NCBI RefSeq assembly: GCF_013041605.1
Contig: NZ_JABEQC010000004.1
Coordinates: 186,001 to 250,000, forward strand
Origin: Vibrio plantisponsor
GTDB taxonomy: Bacteria > Pseudomonadota > Gammaproteobacteria > Enterobacterales > Vibrionaceae
Direction of reading: 5' to 3'
DNA: 64,000 nucleotides
Part shown: piece after piece, positions 45,383 through 56,672 of the stretch
Position numbering within the stretch: the stretch's first letter is position 1
Layout: the number at the start of each line of letters is the position of its first letter
Notes under the pieces: model-generated
Told to the model about the DNA's origin: nothing
The model's database searches: none
Seen by the model: the letters and a program-made list of their open reading frames with translations, nothing else
Position numbers and translations under genes: made by a program

Positions 45383-45916
45383 ATGAGCGATAACAAAAAC
45401 CAACATTCTGCGGTGTTCATCATCATGGGCGTATGCTGCACGGGTAAATCAACCGTAGGTGAGCATTTCGCAAAAGCCATTAACGGTAAGTTTATTGATG
45501 GTGACGACCTGCATCCTAAAGCCAACGTAATCAAGATGTCTCAAGGTCAGGCACTGAATGATGATGACCGAGCCCCTTGGCTTGAACGAGTACGTGATTC
45601 TGTTTTTAGCATCGAAAAGAAAAACGAAATCGGCGTAATAGTGTGCTCGGCACTAAAGCAGACCTATCGCGACAAAATACGCGAAGATAACAACAATGTG
45701 GTGTTCCTGCATCTTCATGCCGACAAAGAAGTCATCGCACAACGAATGCAAAACCGTGAAGGCCACTTTATGCCCCTGTCACTGCTCGACAGCCAATTCG
45801 CGACTCTTGAAATGCCTTCATCACAAGAACCAAATACTCATCAAATTGATATCACGGGTTCCATTTCAGACGTCGTAAATCAGTGTGTTTCCGTTAGTAA
45901 GGCTTATTTAAATTAA
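45383..45916 (+). CDS. gluconokinase (GntK type)
   Basis: A 177-residue P-loop kinase that phosphorylates gluconate to 6-phosphogluconate. The P-loop is MGVCCTGKSTVGE (Walker A), followed by FIDGDDLHPKANV, VCSALKQTYRD and REGHFMPLSLLDSQFATLE, all hallmarks of GntK. An in-frame TTG at 45371 is upstream; the ATG at 45383 is preferred. It follows the GH94 gene in the same direction and would consume the gluconate released by a cellobionate phosphorylase. Confidence 0.9.
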   Translation: MSDNKNQHSAVFIIMGVCCTGKSTVGEHFAKAINGKFIDGDDLHPKANVIKMSQGQALNDDDRAPWLERVRDSVFSIEKKNEIGVIVCSALKQTYRDKIREDNNNVVFLHLHADKEVIAQRMQNREGHFMPLSLLDSQFATLEMPSSQEPNTHQIDITGSISDVVNQCVSVSKAYLN

Positions 45917-45970
45917 CAAATACAACGGCGTTTGAGGTTTATTACCTTTAAACCTTGTGTGATTAGAAAC

Positions 45971-46004
45971 AAAAACGCCTTCTTTTAAGAAGGCGTTTTT
46001 TATT
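45971..46004. terminator. bidirectional terminator between the gluconokinase gene and mukB
   Basis: AAAACGCCTTCTT / AAGAAGGCGTTTT 13-bp stem with a two-base loop and T/A runs, between two convergent genes. Confidence 0.9.
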
Positions 46005-46016
46005 AGGTTTTCGTTA

Positions 46017-49000
46017 TTAACTGAGTTCTTCTGCTAGCAACTGCTCTTCAGATTTCGGCTTTTCCGTTTGTCCGAAGCCTCTTAAGCCAACCACGTGCAC
46101 GTGCTCATGATCTTTAAACACCTTACGCACCAGTTTATAGGTTGTCCCCTTCTCTGGGCTGATGTTTTCAGGAGCCGCAATCAGAAGCTGCATATCTAGG
46201 CGATCACACAACTCGAACAGGGTTGCGATTGACTTAGAGTCAAGACGCGCAGCCTCATCCAAGAACAGCAGACGGCATGGAACGATGTCTTTGCTACGCA
46301 GGCGACGAGACTCTTCTTCCCAGCTTTGAACCACCATCAACAGAATTGACTGACCAGTACCAATTGCCTCACCGGTAGACAGTGCGCCAGATTCTGCTTG
46401 TAACCAGCCATCTGAACCACGGCTTACCTCAACACTCAGCTCTAAGTAGTTGCGGTAATCCAGCATCTCTTCGCCCAGCACCTGAGCGGAACGCTGACCC
46501 ATATCGATATGTGGGTTCACACGTTGGAATAGCTTCGCCATCGCTTCTGAGAAGGTGTAGCGAGAGCTTTCAAACAGATCTCTGTGCTGCTCATGGTTGT
46601 CTGACAATCCTGTTAATAGGATTTCATGACTTTCGCGAACTTTAACATTTAGACGAACGCCTTTCACCTGACCAAAGGCAATGTTTGACAAGCCTTGGTT
46701 CAGCATACGGATACGGTTCTGTTCACGCTGAATGGTTTTGCGAATAATGCTCGCCACAGATTCAGAGCTAATAGCCAAACGGTTTTCACGTTGAGTCAGC
46801 TCTTCCGTTAGACGCGCCAGCTCCACTTCCATCTCTTCGATAGCTTCAACTGGGTCGTCAGTGCGAATGATGTCTTGACGAATGCGTTCACGAAGATGCT
46901 GGTAAACCGCGATATAGAACAATACTTTACGTTCAGGACGAGCATTGTCTTCCGACTGACGCAGCGCATCACGCAGATCTTCATTGTTTGCCACAGCAAG
47001 ACGCAGTGCACCTAATGATTTATCTGACATAGAACGCAGTTCATCCGCAGACAGATACGCAAGTTCACGTTTGTGCAGACGACGCTCTACATCATTTTCG
47101 CGCGCTAAACGCAGTACAGAGCACCAACCCGCTTTCGCGTTGACGACGAAAGTACGTAAATCACGGTAGTCTTTCTCAACTTTCTTAAGACGCTTCACCA
47201 GCGCTTTCATCTCAAGGTCAGTTGAAGTGATAGTACGCTCGTATTCACTCTTACGAGCTCGAGAAGTATGCAGACGTTCATACAGCTCATCACGACGACG
47301 CTGTGCGCGCTCAAGCGCACCTTCATCAGCATGAACACCGAACTCTTGTAGTTCTTGCTTAAACTCTTGAACCGTTTCTAGTTTTGCCTGATGCGAGCTC
47401 TTCAGCGATGCCAATACCTGATTGTATTGACCAATTTGTGCTTGAGACTGTTTCAGTTCTTCACGAGTACGATTACGGGTGCTTTCCGCTTGCACTAGCT
47501 TCGCTTTCAACTGCTCACTTAGTTCACTGCTTTGACTCAACATATCCACTGAGTCTGAATAAGCGAAGTGATGGCGACGTTCAACCAAATCAGATAACAC
47601 GAAGATCTGCGCTTTCAATTGTTGAAGTTGTGCATCCGCTTGCTGATATTGCTCTTCCAATGCGTCGAATTGCTCTGGGTCTGCATCCAACGCGTTGACC
47701 ACCTTCTCTAGCTCAGCGATGGCTTTTCCATGAGCTGAAATAAAGCTTTTCGATTCACTCAATTGAGCAATCTTTTGCGCGATTTCTTCTACTCGTTCCG
47801 CTAGAGAATCGTCTTCAACCAGCAACATGTTCGGCGCAATTTTATCCAGTGCAGTAATCGCTTGTTTGCTGAGCTGCACTTGACTGCGTTGTTGTTGATC
47901 CTGACTATCTAACTCAGCCAGAGTACGAGCGATTTGGTTACGTTTATCACGCGCCACTAGAATTGCTTGCTCTGGGTCTGCATCAAACGCCACGTGTAGA
48001 TGCTTGGCGACAAACTCATTAAAGCTGGTGTATAGACGTTGCAGCTTTTGCGAGTCAAAAGCTGCTTTCGCGTGTTGCTCCACCACTTCTTCACGTTCAG
48101 AACGTAACAATTCCAAACGTTGTTCACGTGCTGCGCGGCCAAACAGAGGAATAGCTGGCAAACGTGAATAACGAATCTGACGATCATTGAACTGAACACA
48201 AACAGCGCCATCCAGTTCTTCAGCATTGAATGAACTGTCGTCGAACGCGTCTACATCACCTTCAATCAGGTAGAGATCTTCAGGACAATCATCCAGCTCA
48301 ATGAGCTTTTCTTTGATACCTGTAAGGTCAGAAACTACAATCGCGTGACGTGCAGGACCATACATCGCACTGAAATATGGCGCATCTTCAATGGTGATAT
48401 CGTCATAAATTTCCGACAGCAACACACCGCCAAGCGTATCGGCTAAGCCTTTCAAGCGAGGGTCGTTCGAACCACTTGGAGAGGCTAAACGTTCAATTTC
48501 TTGCTCTAGAACCTCACGACGCTCAGCAAGCTTATCTTTCGCGTTGGATTGGACTTTCTCCTGCTCCAATACCTGCTGCATTTCTGCCATAACAGATTGG
48601 CTGTTAGCCAGCTCAGCACCGCTTTGCTCACGCAGAATTTCTAGTGCATCGTTGGCTTTAATCCAAGCAGGAGCGATAGCTTCAAGCTGAGTGATTCTCT
48701 GCACTTGGTCTTGCTCTAGACGACGCTGTTCACTGCGTTTTTCACGCAGTTCTTCTTGTGTCGATTCTAAGTTTTCCAATACTGCTTGATGACGTTCTAG
48801 CTCTTGCTCAACCGCCATTTCATCACTCAAAGTGACGTTGTGTTGTTTTTGGTAGTCATCAACAAGTTTACGAACAGCAGTTTGTTGCTCTAGGCGACGC
48901 TCTAAGTCTCGTTGCTGCGCATACCACTGTTGTTCGTTTTGCGTCACTTGTTGTGCTTCATTCGCACGACGAATCAGTGTTCTTGCTTCTTGAGCTGCAT

Positions 49001-50477
49001 CTTGGCGTTCAACACTGCCCAACACCCGTTTCACTAAGCTAAACGCATTCTCAAACTGAGACGCTGCTGCAGACGACATGTCGAGTTTGTGTTTCAGAGA
49101 CAGTAACTCCGAAGTGCGCTCTTCCTGCTGCTGCTTAAGCTCTGCCACTTTCGCTACGGCGTTTTCAGCACTGATGGCTTCATCACCCAGTAGCTGCTGT
49201 GCTTTATCTAGCGCTTGCAATGCTTGTTGGTATTGCAGTGCACGGGTTTGTTGAACATCCAGCGCTTGTTGGTAATCGGCCAGTTGCGTCTTGAGGCTAT
49301 CCACCTCTTCTTCAGCAACTGTCGCCTGCTCTTCAGCTTCTAATAAGCGCTCCTGAGCTTCCTCAACCACCATCATCTGCTCTTCAAGGCGCATGTTCAG
49401 CTCTTCAAGATCATCCTGATAGCGTTCAATTTTCTCTTGCTGGCGCAATGCGTTTTGAACCAGTTGCAAATGGTCAGAAGCACCTTGATGGTCTTGCTCA
49501 AGTGCAGACTCTTGTTCAACCAACATCTCAAGTTCTTCATGCACTCGGTTAAGCAAACTGTTTTGCTCAATCAAGGTTTCACGAGAGCTCATTAACTCTT
49601 TGCGCAGTTCAAGCGTCTGACCAACTTTATTGCGACGATCGTTTGCATGACGCATGTAGTCAGCCGCTACGTAGTTAGTCGATTCAGTTATCAGATGTTT
49701 AAACAGATCACGGTCGGCTTGGGTTGATTTGATAGCTTCCAGCGTCATGCGGTTTTCACGCAGCGCCGATTCCATATCTTGGAACGCTTTCTTTACCCCG
49801 CCATTTTGTGGCAATAGGTAGTCACGAAGCGAACGAGTAATCGCACTTGAAATACCACCGTATAAAGATGCTTCAATTAAACGATAGAACTTAGAACGAT
49901 CGCCACTGCTGCGCAGTTTCTTCGGTAGAACGCCAAACTCAAACATTTGCGCGTGGTAATCCACGGTAGAACTGAACGCTTTGAAGTGTGCACCTTCAAT
50001 CGCAGATACTGCGGCTTTCACATCGTTGATTTGACGTACGCGCGCATGCTTGTCTGAAACCGTTTCGATTAGGATATCAGTCGGTTTGATATGACTTGGC
50101 AAGCCTTGAATAAGGAATGGTTTGATATCCACTTTCTTATCACGACCAGCGACTTGTTGCAGCTTAACGCCAAACAATAAGCGTTGTTTGCGAGAGTTCA
50201 CCACATCAAGTGCAGCGTAACAGGCGCCCGGTTGTAATTTACCGAACAGACCTTTGTCACGAGACGCTTGTGAGCTACCTGCTTCTGTCGTATTGCGGAA
50301 ATGCAGCAAGCTTTGGTCTGGGATAAGCGCAGTGATAAACGCTGCCATAGTGGTCGATTTACCAGCACCGTTACCGCCAGATAGTGTCGTTACTAAGCCA
50401 TCAATATCAAATGTACGAGCAAAGAAGCCGTTCCAGTTGATCATGGTCAGCGATTGATATTTACCTCTTTCAATCAT
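46017..50477 (-). CDS. mukB: chromosome partition protein MukB
   Basis: A 1486-residue SMC-like condensin subunit that dimerises and organises the chromosome with MukE and MukF. Walker A is [13 protein letters not shown] (about 34-46). Two long coiled coils flank a hinge (about 660-790), and the C-terminal head has [20 protein letters not shown] and the Walker [12 protein letters not shown]. Length matches the family. The start overlaps the mukE stop by four bases. Confidence 0.96.
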   Translation of the reverse strand: MIERGKYQSLTMINWNGFFARTFDIDGLVTTLSGGNGAGKSTTMAAFITALIPDQSLLHFRNTTEAGSSQASRDKGLFGKLQPGACYAALDVVNSRKQRLLFGVKLQQVAGRDKKVDIKPFLIQGLPSHIKPTDILIETVSDKHARVRQINDVKAAVSAIEGAHFKAFSSTVDYHAQMFEFGVLPKKLRSSGDRSKFYRLIEASLYGGISSAITRSLRDYLLPQNGGVKKAFQDMESALRENRMTLEAIKSTQADRDLFKHLITESTNYVAADYMRHANDRRNKVGQTLELRKELMSSRETLIEQNSLLNRVHEELEMLVEQESALEQDHQGASDHLQLVQNALRQQEKIERYQDDLEELNMRLEEQMMVVEEAQERLLEAEEQATVAEEEVDSLKTQLADYQQALDVQQTRALQYQQALQALDKAQQLLGDEAISAENAVAKVAELKQQQEERTSELLSLKHKLDMSSAAASQFENAFSLVKRVLGSVERQDAAQEARTLIRRANEAQQVTQNEQQWYAQQRDLERRLEQQTAVRKLVDDYQKQHNVTLSDEMAVEQELERHQAVLENLESTQEELREKRSEQRRLEQDQVQRITQLEAIAPAWIKANDALEILREQSGAELANSQSVMAEMQQVLEQEKVQSNAKDKLAERREVLEQEIERLASPSGSNDPRLKGLADTLGGVLLSEIYDDITIEDAPYFSAMYGPARHAIVVSDLTGIKEKLIELDDCPEDLYLIEGDVDAFDDSSFNAEELDGAVCVQFNDRQIRYSRLPAIPLFGRAAREQRLELLRSEREEVVEQHAKAAFDSQKLQRLYTSFNEFVAKHLHVAFDADPEQAILVARDKRNQIARTLAELDSQDQQQRSQVQLSKQAITALDKIAPNMLLVEDDSLAERVEEIAQKIAQLSESKSFISAHGKAIAELEKVVNALDADPEQFDALEEQYQQADAQLQQLKAQIFVLSDLVERRHHFAYSDSVDMLSQSSELSEQLKAKLVQAESTRNRTREELKQSQAQIGQYNQVLASLKSSHQAKLETVQEFKQELQEFGVHADEGALERAQRRRDELYERLHTSRARKSEYERTITSTDLEMKALVKRLKKVEKDYRDLRTFVVNAKAGWCSVLRLARENDVERRLHKRELAYLSADELRSMSDKSLGALRLAVANNEDLRDALRQSEDNARPERKVLFYIAVYQHLRERIRQDIIRTDDPVEAIEEMEVELARLTEELTQRENRLAISSESVASIIRKTIQREQNRIRMLNQGLSNIAFGQVKGVRLNVKVRESHEILLTGLSDNHEQHRDLFESSRYTFSEAMAKLFQRVNPHIDMGQRSAQVLGEEMLDYRNYLELSVEVSRGSDGWLQAESGALSTGEAIGTGQSILLMVVQSWEEESRRLRSKDIVPCRLLFLDEAARLDSKSIATLFELCDRLDMQLLIAAPENISPEKGTTYKLVRKVFKDHEHVHVVGLRGFGQTEKPKSEEQLLAEELS

Positions 50478-51232
50478 GCTTCACCTTCCAATTCTGTATC
50501 ATCGACTTGCTCTTGATCTGTTAGGGAATCCTCGTCTAACAAGTCTTCCTCTAATGAACCCTCATCTAACAAACTATGTTGATTCGGTTCCTGAGTATGC
50601 ACAACTGCTTCACCATCGCGGATCAGGCGCAGCTGCGCTTCACGCATATCGTCACCTACTCGTACATCAGCACCGAAACGGAACACCGCTTCACTGATGC
50701 TGAATTTTGAGGTTTCACCGATATTGATAATCATACCGAGACGGCGTAAACGACGAAGTGATGCTCGAACTTTTTCAAACAGTTTCTCTTTATCCAAATC
50801 AGAACCGTTGGCTCTGTTCGTCACTAACTTCATGAGTTTTTTCTCATCGGTTAGCGCAAGCAGCTCTTCATACAACTCTTGATTGGTAAAGATACCCTCA
50901 TGAGCCAAACGCTCAGGGCTAAGATAAAGGAAACACAACACTTTACCTACCAGCATGTCCAGCTCGGACAAAATACTGCGGCTGATAAGTGTTGTAGAAC
51001 GCGGACGTAAGTAGAAGAAGCCTTCTGGGGCACGTACCAGTTCGGTGTTGTAACGTTGGTAAAACTGCGCTAGTTCCGTTTCAAAATCCGATAGGAATGC
51101 GTGATTATCTAAATCGTCGCTGGAAACATGTCGACCAGCACGCAAGGCACTGTCCAGTGCAGGGAAAAGCGGATTGCTGATCGCTTTCGCCAGATTCTCT
51201 GGCATGTATTCATTAATATCTGTCGATGACAT
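50474..51232 (-). CDS. mukE: chromosome partition protein MukE
   Basis: A 252-residue winged-helix protein that binds MukF and MukB in the condensin. It shows [15 protein letters not shown] near residue 20, [11 protein letters not shown] and [13 protein letters not shown], as in E. coli MukE. The frame continues to 51334, but the ATG at 51232 begins [14 protein letters not shown], matching the E. coli start. This places its 5' end 20 bases inside mukF. The C-terminal tail is acidic. Confidence 0.95.
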   Translation of the reverse strand: MSSTDINEYMPENLAKAISNPLFPALDSALRAGRHVSSDDLDNHAFLSDFETELAQFYQRYNTELVRAPEGFFYLRPRSTTLISRSILSELDMLVGKVLCFLYLSPERLAHEGIFTNQELYEELLALTDEKKLMKLVTNRANGSDLDKEKLFEKVRASLRRLRRLGMIINIGETSKFSISEAVFRFGADVRVGDDMREAQLRLIRDGEAVVHTQEPNQHSLLDEGSLEEDLLDEDSLTDQEQVDDTELEGEA

Positions 51233-52550
51233 TTGCTTGTACCTTTGCACCAAAATCGTTGATTGCTTGCCAGTCCGGCTGAATCGCGCGGTAGTCCGAT
51301 TCGGAGTAGCCGAGTCGAACGGCTTGATCAACAACTATTCGTGCTAAATCAAAATGATGAGTTTTTGGATGAGTGGCGAGGTAATCGCGTAATACAGCAC
51401 CCAAATCTATCGCTTGTCCTTGGTCTTTATGCACTTGCAGCATTGCGCCAATTCTCTCAGCAAGTTCATCGTTTACTTGCTGGAATTCTTCGTACTCTAC
51501 TTCGTCAGGAACGCTACCTGTCACTTCGTCATCGCGAAGCACTAGCGCTTCATCACGAAGATCCATCAAACGCTCAGCATCGGCATAAGTTAAATACCAA
51601 GGTTGCTCAAAGTAGTCATTGAAGGATTGACGCAGACGTTGGCTAAACGCACGGTTTTGGTCCATATCAATAGCGGTACGAATGAACTTATGTACGTGGC
51701 GGTCATAACCAATCCACAAGTCAATCGCCTGCTGGCCCCAACTCGTGATTCGGTCGAGTTTCATCTGCAAGCTGAATAAGGTCTCTTCAATAAACTCAAG
51801 TTCAGGATTGCCATACACAATCTCCTGAATATCTAAAATCTGAGTTTGAAGATCATCGCCAGCGGTTTGCAAAGTATCTTGAAGCTCGCGCAATGTTGAA
51901 GATGTTTCTGAAAGTAGCGCTTCACAGTTATTGATGGCTTCACGCCAATCTTTATTCAGAAGCTCTGCGATTTGCTCTTTTACGGATTGCTGCTGCTCAT
52001 CCATGACACGTTGGTTTAAATCAATACGGTCAAAGATTTCTCCCACAGAGTATTTCAGCACACCGAAAACATTCTTTTTCCAGTGTCCAACTGAGCCACC
52101 TTGCTGTGCAGATTCAACAGCTTTTGCCATTTCGTCAGCCAACATAGAGAGTTGGATAGAAAGCTTCAGCTTAGAAAACTCTCGGTGACGAACGTAGTAA
52201 TCGGTTATGCCTATCGCTAGTGGCGACAGTCGATATATGCTCGCCCCTTCATTGAGTTCGCTGGTAAAGCGACTGATAAGACGTTGTTTAACTAGCTCAT
52301 TAATGGCGTTGTTAGCACGAAAAGCCGATGCTTCACCTGTATCTTCAAACATTCGAGTGACTATAGTGAATGCATCGTGCAACTCGCCTTCACCGAGTTC
52401 TTCATCAAACCTTTCGTTACTCAGCACTGCAATTGCAATGAGAAATGCGAGTCGCTCAGTCGATAGATTTAATGAGAAATCATGCTGTTTTACCCAGCTA
52501 ACCAATTCATCAATAGGTTGCTCAACAGCTTTCTGAGTTAACTCACCCAT
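51213..52550 (-). CDS. mukF: chromosome partition protein MukF (kleisin)
   Basis: A 445-residue kleisin of the MukBEF complex. The N-terminal winged-helix dimerisation domain (about 1-120) contains [16 protein letters not shown] helical middle region (about 120-290) includes LGNKDWRE-like [10 protein letters not shown], and the C-terminal MukB-head-binding domain ends [14 protein letters not shown]. It is first of the muk genes and overlaps mukE by 20 bases; cmoM lies 11 bases upstream in the same operon. Confidence 0.95.
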   Translation of the reverse strand: MGELTQKAVEQPIDELVSWVKQHDFSLNLSTERLAFLIAIAVLSNERFDEELGEGELHDAFTIVTRMFEDTGEASAFRANNAINELVKQRLISRFTSELNEGASIYRLSPLAIGITDYYVRHREFSKLKLSIQLSMLADEMAKAVESAQQGGSVGHWKKNVFGVLKYSVGEIFDRIDLNQRVMDEQQQSVKEQIAELLNKDWREAINNCEALLSETSSTLRELQDTLQTAGDDLQTQILDIQEIVYGNPELEFIEETLFSLQMKLDRITSWGQQAIDLWIGYDRHVHKFIRTAIDMDQNRAFSQRLRQSFNDYFEQPWYLTYADAERLMDLRDEALVLRDDEVTGSVPDEVEYEEFQQVNDELAERIGAMLQVHKDQGQAIDLGAVLRDYLATHPKTHHFDLARIVVDQAVRLGYSESDYRAIQPDWQAINDFGAKVQANVIDRY

Positions 52551-52561
52551 TGTTATTCCTG

Positions 52562-53344
52562 TTATTGTTTTTTCTTAGCCCATACATGTATGTATCGGCC
52601 TAATGAGAGGTATGGCTCCTGACGACAAAATTTCCGTTCTAAAGCCAATACATCATCGTATTGGTATTCGCCCATGTTTTTCACATTGCCAATATAATCA
52701 CTGAAACAGCGAATACCCGATTTTCCTTGTATCTCAAACCCTGCGTCCTCTATCCATTGGTACACTTCAGTAGGAAGTAATCCGGTTTGAGGTTGGAGCT
52801 TGAATCGTTTTCGATGCGGCATCCCCTCTAATACATGAGGAATATTGCCACAAACCGCATTTTTATATACCAGCCCGTGATAGTTGTAGAACATGATAGA
52901 CGCCATCCCACCCGGTTTAACCTGTTCTAACAAGTTTTCCAATGCAGGCTTAGGGTCTGCCAACCATTCCATCACAGCGTGAAACATCAGCACATCGACC
53001 GGTTCACTCAAATGCTCCTGAATTTTTTGTACAGGAGAATGAACCAGACGATATTGATCAAGCAAACCATGATTGGCAATATCCTGTTTGGCTAGATTGA
53101 GCATTTCAGAAGAAAGATCACACAAGGTGACACGATGCCCAAGTTTGGCGATCTTCTGTGACATCTGTGCGAGTCCACCTCCTGCATCAAGGACATGCAA
53201 TGGAGCTTCTGACTGGTCAAAATTTGTTAACATCTGAGTGAGATCTTCCCAAACAATGACTTGGCGGATTTCTCCTTTGTCAGAGCCATAGATGTTTTTT
53301 GCAAATTTGTGGGCAATATCGTCGAAATTGCGATCTTCTGTCAC
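52562..53344 (-). CDS. cmoM: tRNA 5-carboxymethoxyuridine methyltransferase CmoM (SmtA)
   Basis: A 260-residue SAM methyltransferase that methylates cmo5U34 of tRNA to the mcmo5U ester. The start [14 protein letters not shown] mirrors E. coli Smt[16 protein letters not shown] is the SAM loop, and [14 protein letters not shown] ends the protein. It starts at GTG with no clear ribosome site; no better start was found. It heads the mukFEB operon as in other gammaproteobacteria, and complements cmoA/cmoB at 24244-26028. Confidence 0.93.
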   Translation of the reverse strand: MTEDRNFDDIAHKFAKNIYGSDKGEIRQVIVWEDLTQMLTNFDQSEAPLHVLDAGGGLAQMSQKIAKLGHRVTLCDLSSEMLNLAKQDIANHGLLDQYRLVHSPVQKIQEHLSEPVDVLMFHAVMEWLADPKPALENLLEQVKPGGMASIMFYNYHGLVYKNAVCGNIPHVLEGMPHRKRFKLQPQTGLLPTEVYQWIEDAGFEIQGKSGIRCFSDYIGNVKNMGEYQYDDVLALERKFCRQEPYLSLGRYIHVWAKKKQ

Positions 53345-53460
53345 GGCGGCTTGAGTTATGATAACGAATTCGTGCTGCTATTTTGTCATAGGAATAGCAG
53401 GAATAAAGAGGGTTTCTCCCTTTTTATTATCAAGTGCTGTTTTTTCGGACTATTTTGTTT

Positions 53461-54252
53461 ATGTTTGAGCTGAAAAAGATTGTTTCATCCTTTTTAATGC
53501 CCTTGCCAGCACTGCTGATTGTGGGATTCATCGGCTTAATGCTGATTATGTTTACTGCCAAACGCAAGACTGGCAGCCTCATCGTTTTATTTTCACTCAC
53601 CAGTCTTTTCCTTATTTCGTTTCAACCTGTATCAACCCGTTTATTGATGCCGCTGGAGCGTCAATACTCTGCTTTTCTTCCAGTAGATGGCGCAATTGAC
53701 TATGTAATGGTGTTAGGTAACGGTCATGTCGTTGACGACGATATACCGCCTACATCAGAACTCTCTCGTACCGCGTTAATGCGTTTAGCTGAAGGTATTC
53801 GCATTTCTCGTATGTATCCGGGGTCTAAACTGATTCTTTCCGGCTATTCCGGCGGCAGTGAATTCAGTCATGCTCGTATGCTGGCGCGTGTTGCTTTGGC
53901 ACTTGGTGTCGCAAAATCCGATATCGTATTGTTGGAAACAGCAAAAGATACATGGGAAGAAGCAAGACAAGCCGCTGCTTTCGTGCAAAACAGAAAGCTC
54001 GTACTGGTTACTTCGGCTAGCCACATGGAGAGAGCAATTAAAGAATTTGAATCGGCTGGGTTAAACCCAATACCTGCGCCAACTAACTTCTTAGCGCAAG
54101 TCAATATTGCCCAACCTTGGGAAAAGTACACACCGAAAGCGCGTTATCTGGAACAAACCGAGCGATTCTGGCATGAGAGTCTAGGTCAGCTTTGGCAGAA
54201 TCTTCGTGACTATGTCGCCGGTTATGAAGAAACGGCGACACAAAACCAGTAG
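53461..54252 (+). CDS. elyC: ElyC (YcbC) envelope biogenesis factor, DUF218
   Basis: A 263-residue inner-membrane protein with two N-terminal helices (about 13-33 and 39-58) and a DUF218 domain that shows VDYVMVLGNGHV-like DYVMVLGNGHV, KLILSGYSGGSE, KDTWEEARQAA and LVTSASHMERA. E. coli ElyC acts in peptidoglycan/lipid-carrier metabolism. It is divergent from cmoM-mukFEB, the conserved arrangement. A GTG at 53434 lies upstream in frame, but the ATG at 53461 matches the family start. Confidence 0.88.
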   Translation: MFELKKIVSSFLMPLPALLIVGFIGLMLIMFTAKRKTGSLIVLFSLTSLFLISFQPVSTRLLMPLERQYSAFLPVDGAIDYVMVLGNGHVVDDDIPPTSELSRTALMRLAEGIRISRMYPGSKLILSGYSGGSEFSHARMLARVALALGVAKSDIVLLETAKDTWEEARQAAAFVQNRKLVLVTSASHMERAIKEFESAGLNPIPAPTNFLAQVNIAQPWEKYTPKARYLEQTERFWHESLGQLWQNLRDYVAGYEETATQNQ

Positions 54253-54274
54253 CCAATCATTCACACCTATTAAG

Positions 54275-54299
54275 ACCCGCCTAGTGCGGGTTCTTTCTT
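54275..54299 (+). terminator. Rho-independent terminator of elyC
   Basis: ACCCGC / GCGGGT stem, loop CTAGT, followed by TCTTTCTTA. Confidence 0.75.
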
Positions 54300-54397
54300 A
54301 TCTCTAAAGCACAATTACTAAACAATTTGCAGGGTAAATTTAATATAAAGCGCAATTATTGCTTAGACTTAGAAAAAGGCTGAACCGGAATTAAGCG

Positions 54398-55075
54398 ATG
54401 AAAGAAATTAAAGCATTCAATGAAAAACGTGCTGAAATTTACTGGTGGCTTTCAGGTCTGTTTACTCATGAGCTCACCGCGCAGGAGTTAGCTCGCTATG
54501 ACTCTCCAGAGATCCATAACTTCCTAGCGGGACTGGGCGAAAATGCCCAATTAACAGATCCCAGCCATAAGTTCATTTCTGTGCTCAACCGACTTCTCAA
54601 GCAACAAGATGCTCAAATGCAAATAGCCAACAGCTTTTGCCATCTGTTTACAAAATGTGACGAACACTCTGCACTCCCCTATGCTTCACTCTATTTTGAT
54701 AAGTCTCAGCTCGTCGAGAACACACCTGCACAAGCTATTGCGGATCTGATGGAACAAAACGGGGTTCATGTACAAAAGCAGAGCGATGAATCTTACGATC
54801 ATCTTTCTATTGAACTGGACTTTCTTGGCCACCTGATTATTCGTTCAAACGAATTAGAGAAAGAACCGCATATGGAAAAGGCGCTTCAGTTCCAAGCTGA
54901 CTATATACGTAATCATTTACTGAGTTGGGTGCCAGAATTTTCTCTTCATTGTTCAAGTGTTGATAAATTAGGGTTTTATTCATCAATATCCGTATTATTA
55001 GTCGCTTTCTTGCAACTCGATTTACAATACCTTACTGGCAACGGATTCTCATCAACCACTCAATTTAGGCAATGA
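54398..55075 (+). CDS. torD: TorD chaperone for TMAO reductase
   Basis: A 225-residue all-helical cytoplasmic chaperone of the TorD/DmsD family, which binds the Tat signal of the molybdoenzyme TorA and helps cofactor insertion. It shows RAEIYWWLSGLF near residue 12, FCHLFTKCDEHSALPYASLY (the conserved chaperone core), and DHLSIELDFLGHL. No torA or torC lies beside it, so the partner enzyme is encoded elsewhere. Confidence 0.88.
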   Translation: MKEIKAFNEKRAEIYWWLSGLFTHELTAQELARYDSPEIHNFLAGLGENAQLTDPSHKFISVLNRLLKQQDAQMQIANSFCHLFTKCDEHSALPYASLYFDKSQLVENTPAQAIADLMEQNGVHVQKQSDESYDHLSIELDFLGHLIIRSNELEKEPHMEKALQFQADYIRNHLLSWVPEFSLHCSSVDKLGFYSSISVLLVAFLQLDLQYLTGNGFSSTTQFRQ

Positions 55076-55117
55076 ATTGTGACTACAGTTAAGTTTGCGC
55101 CTATGATTTGTCGTTGC

Positions 55118-55133
55118 GAGCTAACCGTTTGCG
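55118..55133 (-). promoter_or_regulatory. possible PurR-type box upstream of purR
   Basis: On the minus strand CCGCAAACGGTTAGCT shares the CGCAAACG core of the PurR operator. It lies about 190 bases before purR, on the far side of a terminator, so its role is uncertain. Confidence 0.25.
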
Positions 55134-55178
55134 GTTTAAACTCAACAGCAAAATATGATTAATCATTATTTAAAACGC

Positions 55179-55207
55179 AAACCGCTGTTTCAAAGCGGTT
55201 TTTGTGT
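55179..55207 (+). terminator. Rho-independent terminator of torD
   Basis: AAACCGCT / AGCGGTTT stem with a seven-base loop, followed by TTGTGTTTT. Confidence 0.8.
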
Positions 55208-55325
55208 TTTAGTGACTTTAGGCTAGAAGCTATTCAACTTCGCCGCTGCTGAATCCGGCCAGTAATCGGGTTTGTTTGACCTAATAAAATTTAGCTAAAA
55301 TCAGCAGTCAAAACAGGACAAATCT

Positions 55326-56333
55326 ATGGCTACGATTAAAGATGTTGCTCGCTTAGCAGGCGTATCAACCACAACCGTATCACACGTAATTAACAAAACT
55401 CGCTTTGTTGCTGAAGCAACTCAAGAGAAAGTTCTCGAAGCAGTAAAAGAGCTAAACTACGCACCAAGTGCGGTAGCACGTAGTTTGAAATGTAACACTA
55501 CACGTACTATCGGTATGTTGGTGACACAATCCACCAACCTATTCTTCTCTGAAGTTATAGACGGTGTTGAAAGCTACTGTTACCGCCAAGGGTACACGCT
55601 AATTCTGTGTAACACGGGTGGTATTTACGAGAAGCAAAGAGACTACATTCGAATGCTGGCAGAAAAACGTGTTGATGGCATTCTGGTGATGTGCTCTGAC
55701 TTAACTCAAGAACTGTCAGAAATGCTTGAATCACATGCTGACATTCCAAAAGTTATTATGGATTGGGGCCCTGAAGCGTCTAAAGCCGACAAGATTATCG
55801 ACAACTCTGAACTGGGTGGTTACTTAGCAACTAAGTACCTCATCGACAGAGGGCACAAAGACATCGCTTGTCTCAGCGGTCATTTAAACAAACTTGCTTG
55901 TCAGGAGCGTATTGCTGGCTTCCGTCGCGCAATGGCAGAAGCCAATCTAGAAGTGAATGACAACTGGATTCTAGAAGGCAACTTTGAATGTGACACTGCG
56001 GTTCTAGCCGCGGATAAAATCATTGCTATGGATAAGATGCCAACCGCTGTGTTCTGCTTTAACGACACAATGGCGCTGGGTCTGATGTCACGTTTGCAGC
56101 AGAAAGGCGTGCGCGTACCGGACGACATTTCCGTGATTGGCTACGACAACATTGAGTTGGCGGAGTACTTCTCTCCACCGCTAACCACTATCCACCAACC
56201 GAAACGTCGTGTGGGTAAAAACGCCTTCGAAATCCTGCTAGAACGCATTAAAGACAAAGAACACGAACGCCGTATCTTTGAAATGCATCCAGAAATTGTT
56301 GAACGCGATACAGTAAAAGATCTGACAAAATAA
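55326..56333 (+). CDS. purR: purine repressor PurR
   Basis: A 335-residue LacI-family repressor that binds hypoxanthine or guanine and represses purine synthesis genes. The start [20 protein letters not shown] with hinge helix [10 protein letters not shown] matches Pur[11 protein letters not shown] and [20 protein letters not shown] follow. AGGA lies seven bases before the ATG. It is encoded next to tfoY, the order I recall from V. cholerae. Confidence 0.93.
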   Translation: MATIKDVARLAGVSTTTVSHVINKTRFVAEATQEKVLEAVKELNYAPSAVARSLKCNTTRTIGMLVTQSTNLFFSEVIDGVESYCYRQGYTLILCNTGGIYEKQRDYIRMLAEKRVDGILVMCSDLTQELSEMLESHADIPKVIMDWGPEASKADKIIDNSELGGYLATKYLIDRGHKDIACLSGHLNKLACQERIAGFRRAMAEANLEVNDNWILEGNFECDTAVLAADKIIAMDKMPTAVFCFNDTMALGLMSRLQQKGVRVPDDISVIGYDNIELAEYFSPPLTTIHQPKRRVGKNAFEILLERIKDKEHERRIFEMHPEIVERDTVKDLTK

Positions 56334-56350
56334 TAAGTTACTCTCAATTT

Positions 56351-56374
56351 AGCCCCAGAATTTTCTGGGGCTTT
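56351..56374 (+). terminator. terminator of purR
   Basis: AGCCCCAGAA / TTCTGGGGCT 10-bp stem with a two-base loop. The T tract is short (TTT). Confidence 0.65.
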
Positions 56375-56508
56375 AGAGACACATCTCGCAAAATTTTTCG
56401 TTAGCAACAAAAATAGCAAACATAAAGTTAATTTTTTGAACTAAAATCACATCTAGTGCACATAAATGTGATTCTAATTCAATTTTTTTATTATTATTTT
56501 CACTGTAG

Positions 56509-56611
56509 TGTCACGCACAGGGCAAACCTTCTGAAAGGATGGGACGCAAAGCCTCCGGCCTAAACCAAACAATGTTCAATCATTACTGGTAGGTAGCGGG
56601 GTTGCCGATGG
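56509..56611 (+). ncRNA. cyclic-di-GMP-I (GEMM) riboswitch
   Basis: The segment contains the family blocks in order: TCACGCACAGGGCAAACC, a GAAA tetraloop arm, GGGACGCAAAGCCTCCGGCC with CTAAACC, and GGTAGGTAGCGGGGTTGCCG ending ATGG. This is nearly identical to the known Vc2 aptamer upstream of tfoY in V. cholerae. It senses c-di-GMP in the leader RNA and controls the next gene. The expression platform follows at once (56621-56722). Confidence 0.96.
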
Positions 56612-56620
56612 CAAAAATCT

Positions 56621-56664
56621 ATACATGAGTTGACTATTGATTGACATACTTCATGTATTTTTTT
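56621..56664 (+). terminator. putative expression-platform hairpin of the riboswitch
   Basis: ATACATGA / TCATGTAT stem around a 22-base loop, followed by seven T. It is a weak Rho-independent terminator placed directly after the aptamer, and it overlaps an internal promoter. Confidence 0.5.
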
Positions 56665-56669
56665 GCTAT
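56641..56669 (+). promoter_or_regulatory. internal sigma-70 promoter between riboswitch and tfoY
   Basis: TTGACA (56641-56646), a 17-base spacer and TGCTAT (56664-56669). Transcripts from here would lack the aptamer, giving tfoY a c-di-GMP-independent start. Not shown experimentally in this sequence. Confidence 0.6.
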
Positions 56670-56672
56670 TCT

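Noticed and set aside
51233..51334. Longer mukE reading with 34 extra residues
   Set aside because: The extra residues lie wholly inside mukF and do not resemble MukE; the ATG at 51232 matches the E. coli start.
55118..55133. Confident PurR operator autoregulating purR
   Set aside because: Only the CGCAAACG core and a few other positions match, and the site lies before a terminator about 190 bases from purR. It is kept only as a low-confidence feature.
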